From Pseudomonadales bacterium (GTDB lineage: Bacteria; Pseudomonadota; Gammaproteobacteria; Pseudomonadales; Azotimanducaceae): a stretch of DNA of 64,000 nt. The stretch's first letter is position 1. Every line of letters begins with the position of its first letter. The stretch covers positions 1-64,000 of the forward strand of contig JANQJA010000007.1 of the NCBI GenBank assembly GCA_028281885.1. The letters are read 5' to 3'. A program made the position numbers and the translations under genes. Shown one piece after another: positions 37,120 through 46,593 of the stretch. The notes beneath the pieces were generated by a model. The model was not told the DNA's origin. It worked only from the letters and a program-made list of their open reading frames with translations, and did no database searches.

Positions 37120-40100
37120 TTGAGCAAGCATCAGCATAGCGAATTGAAGGCGGCGATTGATCGCTGCATGATCGCTGATCGTTTTCGCTTCAATAAACTG
37201 CTTCATGCCAGAAACAGGCGTGCGTCACTGGCTGCCCAGATTGAGCAATCTGCGGCGCTTGCGACCACGCGCCTCGCGCGGTTACCGAAAGTGGAATTTC
37301 CTGAACAGTTGCCGGTCAGTGCGCGCGTTGACGACATAAGCGACGCGATCGCCCGACATCAGGTCGTCATCGTTGCCGGAGAGACGGGCTCAGGCAAAAC
37401 AACGCAGATTCCGAAGATTTGCCTACAGCTGGGCCGGGGTGTCTACGGCCGTATTGGCCACACCCAGCCGAGACGGGTTGCTGCCAGGACTGTATCAAGT
37501 CGAATCGCCGAAGAACTGGGCGTCTCTCTGGGGCAGGAAGTCGGTTACCAGGTCCGGTTCTCTGACCAGAGCAGTGACATGACACTGGTCAAGGTAATGA
37601 CCGACGGCATTCTGTTGGCTGAAACCCAGCAGGATCGTTTCCTTGAAGCCTACGATACGATCATCATCGATGAGGCCCATGAGCGGTCCCTGAACATTGA
37701 TTTCCTACTGGGATATCTGAAGCGGATACTGCCCAAACGGCCAGATCTGAAGGTGATTGTGACTTCGGCGACGATTGACGTAGACCGCTTCTCCGCGCAT
37801 TTCAATCGGGCGCCGGTGATCGAGGTGTCGGGTAGAACCTACCCGGTCAGCGTTGAATATCGACCCCCTGAAGCGTCGTCGAAAACCGAAGATGCGGATC
37901 AGCGCGTGACGGATGCCATCGTCGATGTGCTCGATGAGATAGCCGGGCTTGATCGCAAGGCCGGTTCGCCGGGGGATGTGCTCATATTTCTGCCGGGTGA
38001 GCGAGAGATTCGAGATGTCGCACAGTGGATCAGACGGTCAGCGTTGTCTGGTGTGGAGATTCTGCCGCTGTATTCACGGCTCAGCATTGCCGAGCAAAAT
38101 CGGGTTTTCCAGACTGGTGGACGCAGCGCTCGACGCGTGGTACTGGCGACCAACGTGGCGGAGACCTCGTTGACAGTGCCCGGTATCCGCTACGTGATCG
38201 ATCCTGGGCTTGCGCGTATTTCCCGTTACTCCGTGCGCTCCAAGGTACAGCAGTTGCAGATCGAGCCGGTCTCACAGGCGAGCGCAGAGCAACGCAAGGG
38301 GCGGTGTGGACGCACCGGGCCGGGCGTGTGTTTCCGGCTGTACTCTGAAGACGACTTTCAGGCCCGTTCCGAATTTACTTTGCCTGAGATCAAGCGTACC
38401 AACCTTGCATCAGTCATTTTGCAGATGCTGGTGCTCAGACTGGGTGACATCAGCAAGTTCCCGTTTGTTGAGCGGCCCGAACAGCGTCAGATCAACGACG
38501 GATTCCAGTTGTTGAACGAGCTGCAGGCTGTTACCGAATCGCGGGCGGTCACCCGGCTGGGCCGTGATATGGCACGTATTCCGGTTGATATTCAACTCGC
38601 CAGGATGCTGATCGAAGCGGGGCGGACGGGTTGTCTGGACGAAGTGCTCAAGGTCGTCAGCGCCATGGTGATTCAGGATCCGAGGGAACGCCCTCACAAT
38701 CATCAGCAGGCGGCGGATGAGAGGCACCGTCGTCATTGGCATGAGCGGTCCGATTTCATTGGTCTGGTCAACCTGTGGGGCTTTTACGAAGAACACCGTC
38801 AGTCGTTGTCGACGAACCAGCAACGAAAGTTCTGTCGTGAAAATTTCCTTTCGTATCTTCGGATGCGAGAGTGGCGCGAAAATCACCGTCAGCTACAACT
38901 GATCTGCAAGGACATCGGACTGAAAATGAACCGGACGCCGGGGGACTATGACAGTATTCACCGCGCGATTCTCTCAGGGCTGATTGGCAATGTGGGTGAG
39001 CGAACGGAAAAAAACGAGTACGTTGGTGTGCGCAATAGACGCCACTTTATTTTCCCGGCATCCTCCCAGTTCAAGCGCAAGCCCAAGTGGATTGTCTCGG
39101 CTGAACTTGTTGAAACCTCGAGGCTGTTTGCGCGTACGGTGGCTGAGATCGACAGTGCCTGGATCGAACCGCTGGCAGCGCATCTGGTAAAACGGCACTA
39201 TCACGAACCGCGGTTCGAGAAGAAGTCGGGCCAGGTCGTTGCTGACGAAGAAGTCATGCTTTACGGGTTATCGATTGTGCGTCGTCGTCGGGTCGGTTTC
39301 GGCTCGATTGATCCCGTGAGAGCCCGGCAACTGTTCATTCAGCATGGACTGGCAGAACGTCAGTTGAATTCGTCTGCGCCATTCTTCGTGCAGAATGAAC
39401 GCCTCATTGCGGAAGTCGAGAGGCTGGAGTCAAAATCCCGCCGACGTGATCTTCTTGTTGATGCGTATACCTTGTATCGCTTCTACGATGAGCGGATACC
39501 TGCCCATGTCTGTAGTCAGGTTGAATTGGATGCGTGGCGGCGGGACGCGGAACGGAATCATCCGAAACTGCTTTTTCTGCAGCGCGAAGATCTGATTCGA
39601 CAGCACGCAAACCTGCCTTCGACGGCCTTTCCCGATGCCCTGGATATCTCCGGGTCGCGGCTGAAACTCGACTACCAATTCAATCCGGAACATGAGGAGG
39701 ACGGTGTATCGGTGGAGATTCCGGTCGCACTGCTCCGTCAGGTCTCCAGTGATCGGATTGATTTCCTGATTCCTGGCATGTTGGAAGAGAAATGCCTGGC
39801 GCTTATCAAGACTCTGCCTAAATCGGTGAGAAAAAACTTCGTACCGGCGCCGGATTTTGCCCGCAGAGCCAGCGAGGGACTGGAGTTTGATGGCAGGGGA
39901 CTCCGGGAGGTGCTGGCTGAGAAGTTGTTCAGGCTCTCTGGCGTGCGGGTGAACCCTGAGGACTTTCGTCCAGACGACATTGACCGTCATCTGCGAATGA
40001 ACATCAAGGTAGTGGATGCTGGCGGCAAAACGCTTGAGATATCGAGGGATTTGCCCCAGCTGATGATGAAGTTCGGCGAGGATGCCGATCGCGAATTCCG

Positions 40101-40992
40101 CCAGAGTGTTCGCCATGACATTGAAGTGGATGGACTGACAGACTGGGACTTCGATGACCTGCCGCAGTCGGTGGACATGAAACAAAGGTCAATCAACCTG
40201 CGGGGATATCCTGCTCTGGTGGACAAGGGACAGAGCGTTTCGGTTGAGATCATGGACGACGAGCGGGACGCTGGTCGTTTGACGCGGCAGGGTCTGGTTC
40301 GGCTGTTCATGTTACAGCTGAATGACCAGGCAAGGTATCTGCAAAGGAAATTTCCGCGCTACAACGAGTTTGCCATCTATTTTGCGACTCAAGCCGATGC
40401 ATCGAGTCTGCCGACAGACCTTGTTGAAGCCTCGTTTCGACATACGTTTGTTGAAGAACTCCCGCTACCCCGTTCACGCGAGATCTATAGAGAGAGGTTC
40501 GCGGAGAAGCAGTACTTGATGACCCGCGCCAACGAACTGGGCGATCTGCTGGTTCACGTCATGTCGGCTGCTAACAGGATTGAGCAGCTGCTGGCGGCAG
40601 CCAGAACGGATCTCAATCGATACGGCTGTGATGACATTGAGCGGCAGCTTGCACGGATGTTGGCGCCTGGTTTCATCGCATCTACCCCCCGGCGCTGGCT
40701 CTTGCATTTGCCCAGGTATCTCAGTGCGATCGAGTATCGCCTTGAACGGATGCGTGGCAATCTCGCCAGGGATCGGGAATCCACCGAGCTGGTTCGGTCT
40801 TTTGAGGCACGGGTCTTTGCAGATGGTGACATTGACCCTAGCGTTGATGTCGTTGATTTTCGGTGGCTGCTTGAAGAATATCGTGTGTCGCTGTTTGCCC
40901 AGGTCCTGGGCACCAGTCAACCTGTATCGGCGAAGCGACTTGAGCGGGCCTGGCAGGATGGTAACGAGAGTTCAAGGAGGGTAGGTGAATGA
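37120..40992 (+). CDS. hrpA: ATP-dependent RNA helicase HrpA
   Basis: 1290 residues, as expected for HrpA. DEAH helicase core: GETGSGKTTQIPK (Walker A), TQPRRVAA, IIIDEAHERSLN, VTSATID, then ATNVAETSLTVPGIRYVID and QRKGRCGRTGPG (motifs V, VI). The HA2 domain and the long C-terminal DUF3418 region follow. HrpA acts on ribosome- or mRNA-linked structures, including stalled ribosomes. The start is TTG and uncertain. It overlaps mlaA by 4 bp (ATGA). Confidence 0.95.
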   Translation: MSKHQHSELKAAIDRCMIADRFRFNKLLHARNRRASLAAQIEQSAALATTRLARLPKVEFPEQLPVSARVDDISDAIARHQVVIVAGETGSGKTTQIPKICLQLGRGVYGRIGHTQPRRVAARTVSSRIAEELGVSLGQEVGYQVRFSDQSSDMTLVKVMTDGILLAETQQDRFLEAYDTIIIDEAHERSLNIDFLLGYLKRILPKRPDLKVIVTSATIDVDRFSAHFNRAPVIEVSGRTYPVSVEYRPPEASSKTEDADQRVTDAIVDVLDEIAGLDRKAGSPGDVLIFLPGEREIRDVAQWIRRSALSGVEILPLYSRLSIAEQNRVFQTGGRSARRVVLATNVAETSLTVPGIRYVIDPGLARISRYSVRSKVQQLQIEPVSQASAEQRKGRCGRTGPGVCFRLYSEDDFQARSEFTLPEIKRTNLASVILQMLVLRLGDISKFPFVERPEQRQINDGFQLLNELQAVTESRAVTRLGRDMARIPVDIQLARMLIEAGRTGCLDEVLKVVSAMVIQDPRERPHNHQQAADERHRRHWHERSDFIGLVNLWGFYEEHRQSLSTNQQRKFCRENFLSYLRMREWRENHRQLQLICKDIGLKMNRTPGDYDSIHRAILSGLIGNVGERTEKNEYVGVRNRRHFIFPASSQFKRKPKWIVSAELVETSRLFARTVAEIDSAWIEPLAAHLVKRHYHEPRFEKKSGQVVADEEVMLYGLSIVRRRRVGFGSIDPVRARQLFIQHGLAERQLNSSAPFFVQNERLIAEVERLESKSRRRDLLVDAYTLYRFYDERIPAHVCSQVELDAWRRDAERNHPKLLFLQREDLIRQHANLPSTAFPDALDISGSRLKLDYQFNPEHEEDGVSVEIPVALLRQVSSDRIDFLIPGMLEEKCLALIKTLPKSVRKNFVPAPDFARRASEGLEFDGRGLREVLAEKLFRLSGVRVNPEDFRPDDIDRHLRMNIKVVDAGGKTLEISRDLPQLMMKFGEDADREFRQSVRHDIEVDGLTDWDFDDLPQSVDMKQRSINLRGYPALVDKGQSVSVEIMDDERDAGRLTRQGLVRLFMLQLNDQARYLQRKFPRYNEFAIYFATQADASSLPTDLVEASFRHTFVEELPLPRSREIYRERFAEKQYLMTRANELGDLLVHVMSAANRIEQLLAAARTDLNRYGCDDIERQLARMLAPGFIASTPRRWLLHLPRYLSAIEYRLERMRGNLARDRESTELVRSFEARVFADGDIDPSVDVVDFRWLLEEYRVSLFAQVLGTSQPVSAKRLERAWQDGNESSRRVGE

Positions 40993-41681
40993 GGCAGGTG
41001 TTACTGGCGATGGCTTTGCCGCTGATGTTGGCTGTGGCGCTTCCTTGCCGGGCGGCGGAAGATGGTGATCCGTGGCAGGGACTCAACCGAGGCGTCTATG
41101 GATTTAATTCCGCCGTGGACCGCATCCTGCTGAAGCCTGTTGCAAAAACCTACCAGGCCATTGTGCCTCGGACGCTGAGGCTTGGTGTTCGTAATTTCTT
41201 TGCCAACATTGATGATTTCGACAATGCTGCCAACAACCTGCTGCAGGGGAAGGTCGACCACTCGGCAAGCGATCTGGGCAGAGTTCTGATTAACACGACT
41301 TTGGGTGTTGCAGGTCTGTTTGACCTCGCGACCCATGCAGGCCTGCGTAAACATGAAGAAGACTTTGGTCAGACGCTGTCAGTCTGGGGCGCGCCTCGTG
41401 GACCTTACCTGGTGCTTCCCCTGCTTGGTCCCAGTACCCTGACCGATGCGGTAGCGAGACCCGTGGACTCCTATATGGACCCGCTTCGATACTATCATCC
41501 GGTCGATCATCGAAACGGGTTGATGGCGTTGCGGTTGATTGATCTCAGGGCGGGTCTGCTGGCGGCCGAAGAGTTGATCTCTGGAGATGAATATATATTT
41601 GTCCGCGATGCCTATCAGCAGAGAAGGGACTACCTGATCAATGATGGTCGAGTGAGTGACCCGTTCGCCGATGATTTTTGA
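40989..41681 (+). CDS. mlaA: MlaA (VacJ) outer-membrane lipid-asymmetry protein
   Basis: 230 residues. The mature part has all MlaA marks: DPWQGLNRGVYGFNSAVDRILLKP, FFANIDDFDNAANNLLQGK, NTTLGVAGLFDLAT, FGQTLSVWGAPRGPYLVLPLLGPST and PVDSYMDPL. MlaA removes misplaced phospholipids from the outer leaflet. The signal ends ALPCRAAE: the Cys is preceded by Pro, not Gly/Ala/Ser, so it is a poor lipobox and cleavage by signal peptidase I after CRA is possible. No other mla genes are nearby. Confidence 0.92.
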   Translation: MRQVLLAMALPLMLAVALPCRAAEDGDPWQGLNRGVYGFNSAVDRILLKPVAKTYQAIVPRTLRLGVRNFFANIDDFDNAANNLLQGKVDHSASDLGRVLINTTLGVAGLFDLATHAGLRKHEEDFGQTLSVWGAPRGPYLVLPLLGPSTLTDAVARPVDSYMDPLRYYHPVDHRNGLMALRLIDLRAGLLAAEELISGDEYIFVRDAYQQRRDYLINDGRVSDPFADDF

Positions 41682-41789
41682 GGCGTTCTGATCCTAGAAA
41701 TTAAAGTGTTTTTCTGTTGTAAAGCCTTGATATTGGAGTTAAAGTTCTTCGCTAGTTGGCATAGTTGCGTGCACCAGTGAGTACCGTTC

Positions 41790-42962
41790 ATGGGGGTTGG
41801 AAGCGGAATGGTGTTTGTGCTCGATGGCGAGCCGGATACCACTCAGAAACTCACTACATCTCTTTCGAACAGCGGTTTTGAAGTAACGACTCATACCGCC
41901 AGCGGTGATTTACTCACCCAAACAACCAAGAACTTCCCTGACCTTGTTCTTCTGCCTGTATCCCGGGACATTGATCGGGCGTCTCAGGTGATTAAGGACC
42001 TGAGGTCGCGAAGCGATGACCTGCCTATCGTGTTGGTCATGAGTGAGTCCAATATTGAACCGTTGGCTGGTCTGCTCGAAGATGGCGCGACTAATTATCT
42101 GATTCTGCCTCATGCGACTGCAGAACTGATTAGTCACATTGCTCGTACCAGTATTGACGTGCGACGTGAGCTGCGCAGGTACAAGCGCAACGAGAAGGAC
42201 CTCAAGAAACTGAACCAGGCTCTGATTGAGTCGGTCCGTGCACTGGAACAGGACCAGCAGGCGGGATTCAGGGTTCAGCAGGGGATGATGCCTGAATCGC
42301 CATTCTCTACCGATGGCCTGACCCTGCGTCACCTGATAGTGCCGTCCCTGATTCTGAGTGGTGATTTTATCGATTACTTTGAGTTGCCTGATGGTCGTCT
42401 GGTGTTCTACATCGCAGATGTTTCCGGACACGGGGCCCAGGGGGCGATCGTGACGGTTCTGCTGAAGGGGCTGTCGGCGAGGCTGGCCAACGAATTTGAT
42501 GAGCTTCAACTGGACGATGCGGGGAAAGTTCTTGGCTGGTTCAATCAGGAACTGATTGCCTGCCGTCTGGAACAGCATGTCACGATGTTCCTGGGCATCG
42601 TCGACAAGGGCGCCGGGCGGCTCCACTATGCCAATGCTGCTCATTTCCCGGCAACCATCCTGCAATCCGCGCAGGGGACGAAATACCTGGAAATGGGCGG
42701 ACTGCCACTGGGGCTTTATGAAGGCGCTCGTTATTCGGGTCGGGAAACTGCATTACCGGAGTCGTTCACGATGGTCATGTTTTCCGATGGAGTGTTCGAA
42801 ATTCTTCCTGAACAGTCATTGCAGGCGAAAGAAGATCACCTACTTTCGCTGGTAAAGGGGGATAATGGGGATATTGATTCAATGGCCGATCATCTGGGGT
42901 TGGGGGTGGTGAATGAAGTGCCTGATGACATTGCAGTTTTTACTGTTGCGAGGGCTGGATGA
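41790..42962 (+). CDS. PP2C-type phosphatase with degenerate receiver domain (RssB/HsbR-like)
   Basis: 390 residues; ATG 41808 is an alternative start with a better ribosome site. Residues 1-125 form a receiver-like domain, but the phosphoacceptor Asp is Pro (DLVLLPVSRD, Pro56) and the conserved Lys is Leu (YLILPHA), so normal phosphorylation is unlikely. A coiled-coil linker follows. The C-terminal SpoIIE/PP2C domain keeps its metal-binding acids: SGDFIDYFEL, YIADVSGHGAQGA, MFSDGVFE and PDDIAVF. It should dephosphorylate the STAS protein encoded by the next gene, which overlaps it by 4 bp. Confidence 0.88.
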   Translation: MGVGSGMVFVLDGEPDTTQKLTTSLSNSGFEVTTHTASGDLLTQTTKNFPDLVLLPVSRDIDRASQVIKDLRSRSDDLPIVLVMSESNIEPLAGLLEDGATNYLILPHATAELISHIARTSIDVRRELRRYKRNEKDLKKLNQALIESVRALEQDQQAGFRVQQGMMPESPFSTDGLTLRHLIVPSLILSGDFIDYFELPDGRLVFYIADVSGHGAQGAIVTVLLKGLSARLANEFDELQLDDAGKVLGWFNQELIACRLEQHVTMFLGIVDKGAGRLHYANAAHFPATILQSAQGTKYLEMGGLPLGLYEGARYSGRETALPESFTMVMFSDGVFEILPEQSLQAKEDHLLSLVKGDNGDIDSMADHLGLGVVNEVPDDIAVFTVARAG

Positions 42963-43480
42963 ACAGTAGTGGTCGTCTCTTGCTGGGCCAGCGCGATGGT
43001 GTCTGTGTCCTGAAACTTGAAGGTGAACTGAGGCTTTCTCTGGCGCCGACGCTGGCCGCCTTTGTGGACCGGATCGGCGTCGCTAAAGAGATCGCCCGGA
43101 TAGTGATTGATGTGACCGCAGCCCAGTGCATAGACAGCACCATGCTGGGCCTGCTGGCGAAAATTGCCCTGCGCAGCCAGGAAGTACTCAATGCGGTTCC
43201 GGTCATTGTGTCTGATCAAGACGACATCACCCGGGTCCTTCAAAGCATGGGATTCGAGGATCTGTTCCTGATTACCAGCAATACTGAAGCAAGTTTTAAT
43301 GGCGGCGGCGAACTGCCAAGCCAGCTTGCCTCCGAAGAAGTGCTTCGTGAACAGGTGATCGACGCCCACCGTGTATTGATGAGCCTCAATGACGCGAACG
43401 AAGAAGCCTTCAGAGATCTGGTCGAATCACTGGAACATGAACAGCCAGATTCACAGCCACCGGTGCGGGCTGTTCGTTAG
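42959..43480 (+). CDS. STAS-domain anti-sigma factor antagonist
   Basis: 173 residues. The STAS domain covers ~1-110, with the phosphorylatable Ser in CIDSTMLGLLAKIA. A C-terminal extension of ~60 residues has HRVLMSLNDANEEAFRDLVESLE, a feature of HsbA-like antagonists. With the phosphatase upstream it forms a partner-switch pair; no anti-sigma kinase gene is adjacent. The stop interlocks with that of the convergent terB-like gene. Confidence 0.87.
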   Translation: MNSSGRLLLGQRDGVCVLKLEGELRLSLAPTLAAFVDRIGVAKEIARIVIDVTAAQCIDSTMLGLLAKIALRSQEVLNAVPVIVSDQDDITRVLQSMGFEDLFLITSNTEASFNGGGELPSQLASEEVLREQVIDAHRVLMSLNDANEEAFRDLVESLEHEQPDSQPPVRAVR

Positions 43481-43941
43481 CCTGGAGACTCGAGCCGCTT
43501 TAGCACTTCAACCTTAGCCTTGATGAAATCATTGTGAGCGACGTGGAGTAATCCGGCGACCTTGCGTATGAATTGCTCCTCATATCGGTCCAGCCTGCCG
43601 TCAGCGTAGGCAACCGTCCAAAGATTCTCAATCAACCTGGTCTTGTTCGCGTAGTCGTAGTGCTCGTTGACCAGTTGCGTGAACTGGTAGACGTCATGGG
43701 CGTCATTGGTCGTTTCTTCTGCCAGCGCCACCAGTTCTTCGAGCACGTCTGCTTCAAGGTCGAAGGTGTCTCGCAGCATCGCGAAGATGACCGCGCGTTC
43801 CATATCGTCTTCGTCAAAGTCTGCCTTGGCTACTTCAATCAGCAAGGCAGCAGTCGCCCGACGCAAGTTGTCCTCATCGACCTCGTTGTCGCCATCATGT
43901 ACCAGTTGCTGTTCAAAGTACTGTTTGATTCGTTCAATCAT
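43477..43941 (-). CDS. TerB-family protein
   Basis: 154 residues, all-helical. It has the TerB pattern ATAALLIEVAKADFDEDDMERAVI and, in the second half, LIENLWTVAYADGRLDRYEEQFIRKVAGLL. These acidic helices bind metal in some relatives, and the domain occurs in tellurite resistance and membrane-stress proteins; here it is a stand-alone version. Its start overlaps the dusA stop (ATGA). Confidence 0.88.
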   Translation of the reverse strand: MIERIKQYFEQQLVHDGDNEVDEDNLRRATAALLIEVAKADFDEDDMERAVIFAMLRDTFDLEADVLEELVALAEETTNDAHDVYQFTQLVNEHYDYANKTRLIENLWTVAYADGRLDRYEEQFIRKVAGLLHVAHNDFIKAKVEVLKRLESPG

Positions 43942-44960
43942 GCTTCAGTCCCTGTTTTCTGCACTGGATATGACAGGCCTGCGGCATCAAGAGCGTGATC
44001 GAGCACCGCGAGATCTGCATCTTCTCTGAACATTCGCTCTCCCAGCACCCGCCGGAATACCCTGGCGCCCGGAAGACCGGTGAAGTATCCGAACAGGTGT
44101 CTGCCCATATCCTTGAACCTTGCCGTGCCCTGAGACAGCTCGCGTTGCATGTGCCGACGATAGGCTTCCAGCACGGACCAGCGATCTGGCTGTGGCGCTT
44201 CACTCAGGCGCTGCTCGATCTCTGCCAGCAGGAACAGGTCATTGTAGGGTGCTCTGCCCAGCATAACGGCCGGGAACTCCTGGAGTAGCGTCAGGGCTGA
44301 GTCGACGTTCTTGATGCCCCCATTGATAACAAACTGCAAGTGAGGAAAGTCTTGTTGGACCCGCCGCACGTAATCATATTTCAGCGGTGGAATTTCGCGG
44401 TTCTGGCGTGGCGTCAATCCCGACAGCACCGCCTTGCGGGCATGGACGATGAACGTATCGCAGCCAGCGCCACTTACCACCTCGATGAAGTGCCGAAAGA
44501 ACTCGTAGGAATCCTGGTCATCGATGCCGATGCGGGTTTTCACCGTGACCGGTACGCTGACTTCCCGGCGCATCGCGGCGATGCAGTCCGCCACCAGGTG
44601 AGGTTCTGCCATCAGGCACGCGCCGATATTGCCTTGCTGAACCCGATCGCTGGGGCAGCCAACATTCAGGTTGATCTCCTGGTAACCGGCCGCTTCGGCC
44701 AGGCGAGCACAGACCGCTAGCTGGACCGGATGACTGCCGCCTAATTGCAGGGCACAGGGGGCATCGTCATCGTGACCCAGCAATCGATCAGCGTCACCAT
44801 GCAGTAGCGCACCGGTGGTGACCATTTCGGTGTAAAGCAATGCTCGTGGTGCGATCAGTCGCATGAGCAGCCGACAATGGCGGTCGGTGCAGCCCATCAT
44901 GGGGGCTACCGAGATCCTGCGATCAGGAGTGCTGCGTTCGTGCATGGCAGCGGTTGTCAT
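43938..44960 (-). CDS. dusA: tRNA-dihydrouridine(20/20a) synthase DusA
   Basis: 340 residues. FMN-binding TIM barrel starting at ISVAPMMGCTDRHCR; catalytic Cys in INLNVGCPSDRVQQGNIGACLM; later VHARKAVLSGLTPRQNREIPPL and FVINGGIKN, typical of DusA. The C-terminal helical tRNA-binding part includes MGRHLFGYFTGLPGA. It reduces U20/U20a in the tRNA D-loop. Confidence 0.95.
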   Translation of the reverse strand: MTTAAMHERSTPDRRISVAPMMGCTDRHCRLLMRLIAPRALLYTEMVTTGALLHGDADRLLGHDDDAPCALQLGGSHPVQLAVCARLAEAAGYQEINLNVGCPSDRVQQGNIGACLMAEPHLVADCIAAMRREVSVPVTVKTRIGIDDQDSYEFFRHFIEVVSGAGCDTFIVHARKAVLSGLTPRQNREIPPLKYDYVRRVQQDFPHLQFVINGGIKNVDSALTLLQEFPAVMLGRAPYNDLFLLAEIEQRLSEAPQPDRWSVLEAYRRHMQRELSQGTARFKDMGRHLFGYFTGLPGARVFRRVLGERMFREDADLAVLDHALDAAGLSYPVQKTGTEA

Positions 44961-45030
44961 CGTTAAGATTTAAGGCTCATTAGTGTAACATTGGCCGCCT
45001 TCTCACGAAGACTCTCATCCCGGGAAACTT

Positions 45031-46515
45031 ATGACTGTCAGAACGCGAGTGGCACCATCGCCCACCGGCGATCCCCACGTTGGTACAGCCTATATGGCGT
45101 TGTTTTGCCTGTGTCTTGCAAGACACCAGGGCGGGCAGTTCATCCTCCGAATAGAAGATACTGATGCGGTGCGCAGCTCAGCCGAGTCGGAGCAGAATAT
45201 TCTCGGTGCCCTTAACTGGCTTGGGCTGAACTGGGATGAGGGACCTGACGTGGGTGGGCCTCATGCACCCTATCGCCAGAGTGAACGCCTGGATATCTAC
45301 CGAGAGCATGTGGACCGATTGCTTGAGGCGGGGCACGCCTTTCACTGTTTCTGTACGCCGCAGCGGCTTGATGACATGCGGCGGGAGCAGATGGCCCGTG
45401 GCGAGACCGGTCGATATGATGGTCACTGTCTTGCCCTGACCCCCGAAGAAGTGGCGAGTCGCCTCGAAGCAGGCGAGCCGAGTACGGTGCGGATGAAGGT
45501 TCCTGAAGCGGGAGTCTGCACTGTTCGGGACGAACTGCGTGGTGACATTGAGATCGACTATGGCCAGGTTGACATGCAGGTGCTGCTGAAGACCGATGGC
45601 AACCCGACCTATCACCTGGCCGTTGTGGTAGATGATCACCTGATGGAGATCACCCATATTGTGCGTGGGGAAGAGTGGATCAACTCAGCCCCGAAACACC
45701 AGCTGTTGTATGAGTATTTTGATTGGGAAATGCCCGTTCTGATTCATATGCCGCTGTTGCGCAATCCCGACAAGAGCAAACTGAGCAAGCGAAAGAACCC
45801 CACCAGTATCTGGTTCTATGAGCGGATGGGATTTATGCCTGAGGCGGTGGTGAACTACCTCGGCATGTTGGGCTGGAGCATGCCCGATGGCGAGGAAAAA
45901 TTTTCGCTACAACGCATGATTGAGCAGTTCTCGACCGAGCGAATTACGCTTGGCTCACCGGTATTTGATGTTGAGAAACTGAAATGGCTCAACGGACGCT
46001 GGATCCGGGAAGAACTCGATGATCGCCAGTTGGCAGAACGTCTGGTGCACTGGGCATTCAACCAGGACAACCTTGACCGGGTGATTCCACTGGTGAAGGA
46101 GCGCCTTGAGGTATTTTCCGAATTCGGACCGCAGCTCGGTTTCCTGGTCGATGGGCTGCCGTCTGTCGCGCCCGCTGACTTTGAGAACAAGCGGCTTGAC
46201 CAGGCCGAGATTGTCAGGGTCCTGCAGTTTGTTTCCTGGTCGCTGGACAGTCACGGCGATTGGCGACCCGAGCCAATCAATCAGTTGTTTGCCGATTTGG
46301 CGGGCAAGCTGGATATGAAGATTCGGGACATCCTCGCCCCCGTCTTTGTCGCCATTTCCGGCAGCAACGTCGCGCCCCCTTTGTTCGAATCCATGGCCCT
46401 GCTTGGCCCGGACATGTGCCGGGCGCGGGTACGTCACGCCATCAACGTACTGGGCGGCGTCTCAAAAAAACAGGCAAAACGGCTCGAGAAAGAGTACGCA
46501 GGTCTTGCGTCCTGA
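45031..46515 (+). CDS. gltX: Glutamyl-tRNA synthetase
   Basis: 494 residues. Class I signatures are PSPTGDPHVGTAY (HIGH-like) and KSKLSKRKNPTSI (KMSKS-like). A Cys/His group CFCTPQRLDDMRREQ...GHC lies in the zinc-binding region. The anticodon-binding domain fills the C-terminal third. It charges tRNA-Glu, whose gene is also in this window. Confidence 0.95.
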   Translation: MTVRTRVAPSPTGDPHVGTAYMALFCLCLARHQGGQFILRIEDTDAVRSSAESEQNILGALNWLGLNWDEGPDVGGPHAPYRQSERLDIYREHVDRLLEAGHAFHCFCTPQRLDDMRREQMARGETGRYDGHCLALTPEEVASRLEAGEPSTVRMKVPEAGVCTVRDELRGDIEIDYGQVDMQVLLKTDGNPTYHLAVVVDDHLMEITHIVRGEEWINSAPKHQLLYEYFDWEMPVLIHMPLLRNPDKSKLSKRKNPTSIWFYERMGFMPEAVVNYLGMLGWSMPDGEEKFSLQRMIEQFSTERITLGSPVFDVEKLKWLNGRWIREELDDRQLAERLVHWAFNQDNLDRVIPLVKERLEVFSEFGPQLGFLVDGLPSVAPADFENKRLDQAEIVRVLQFVSWSLDSHGDWRPEPINQLFADLAGKLDMKIRDILAPVFVAISGSNVAPPLFESMALLGPDMCRARVRHAINVLGGVSKKQAKRLEKEYAGLAS

Positions 46516-46593
46516 TGGCGTTGCTATCGCGAGAAAAAGATGGAATAGTGCAGTGGCCGGTTCCGTGGACAAGGGCGCATTGCGCTTAACCTG

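Noticed and set aside
41755..41775. Sigma-54-like TGGCAT...TGCG upstream of the PP2C gene
   Set aside because: The spacing between the GG and GC elements is off by one and the -24 half is imperfect.
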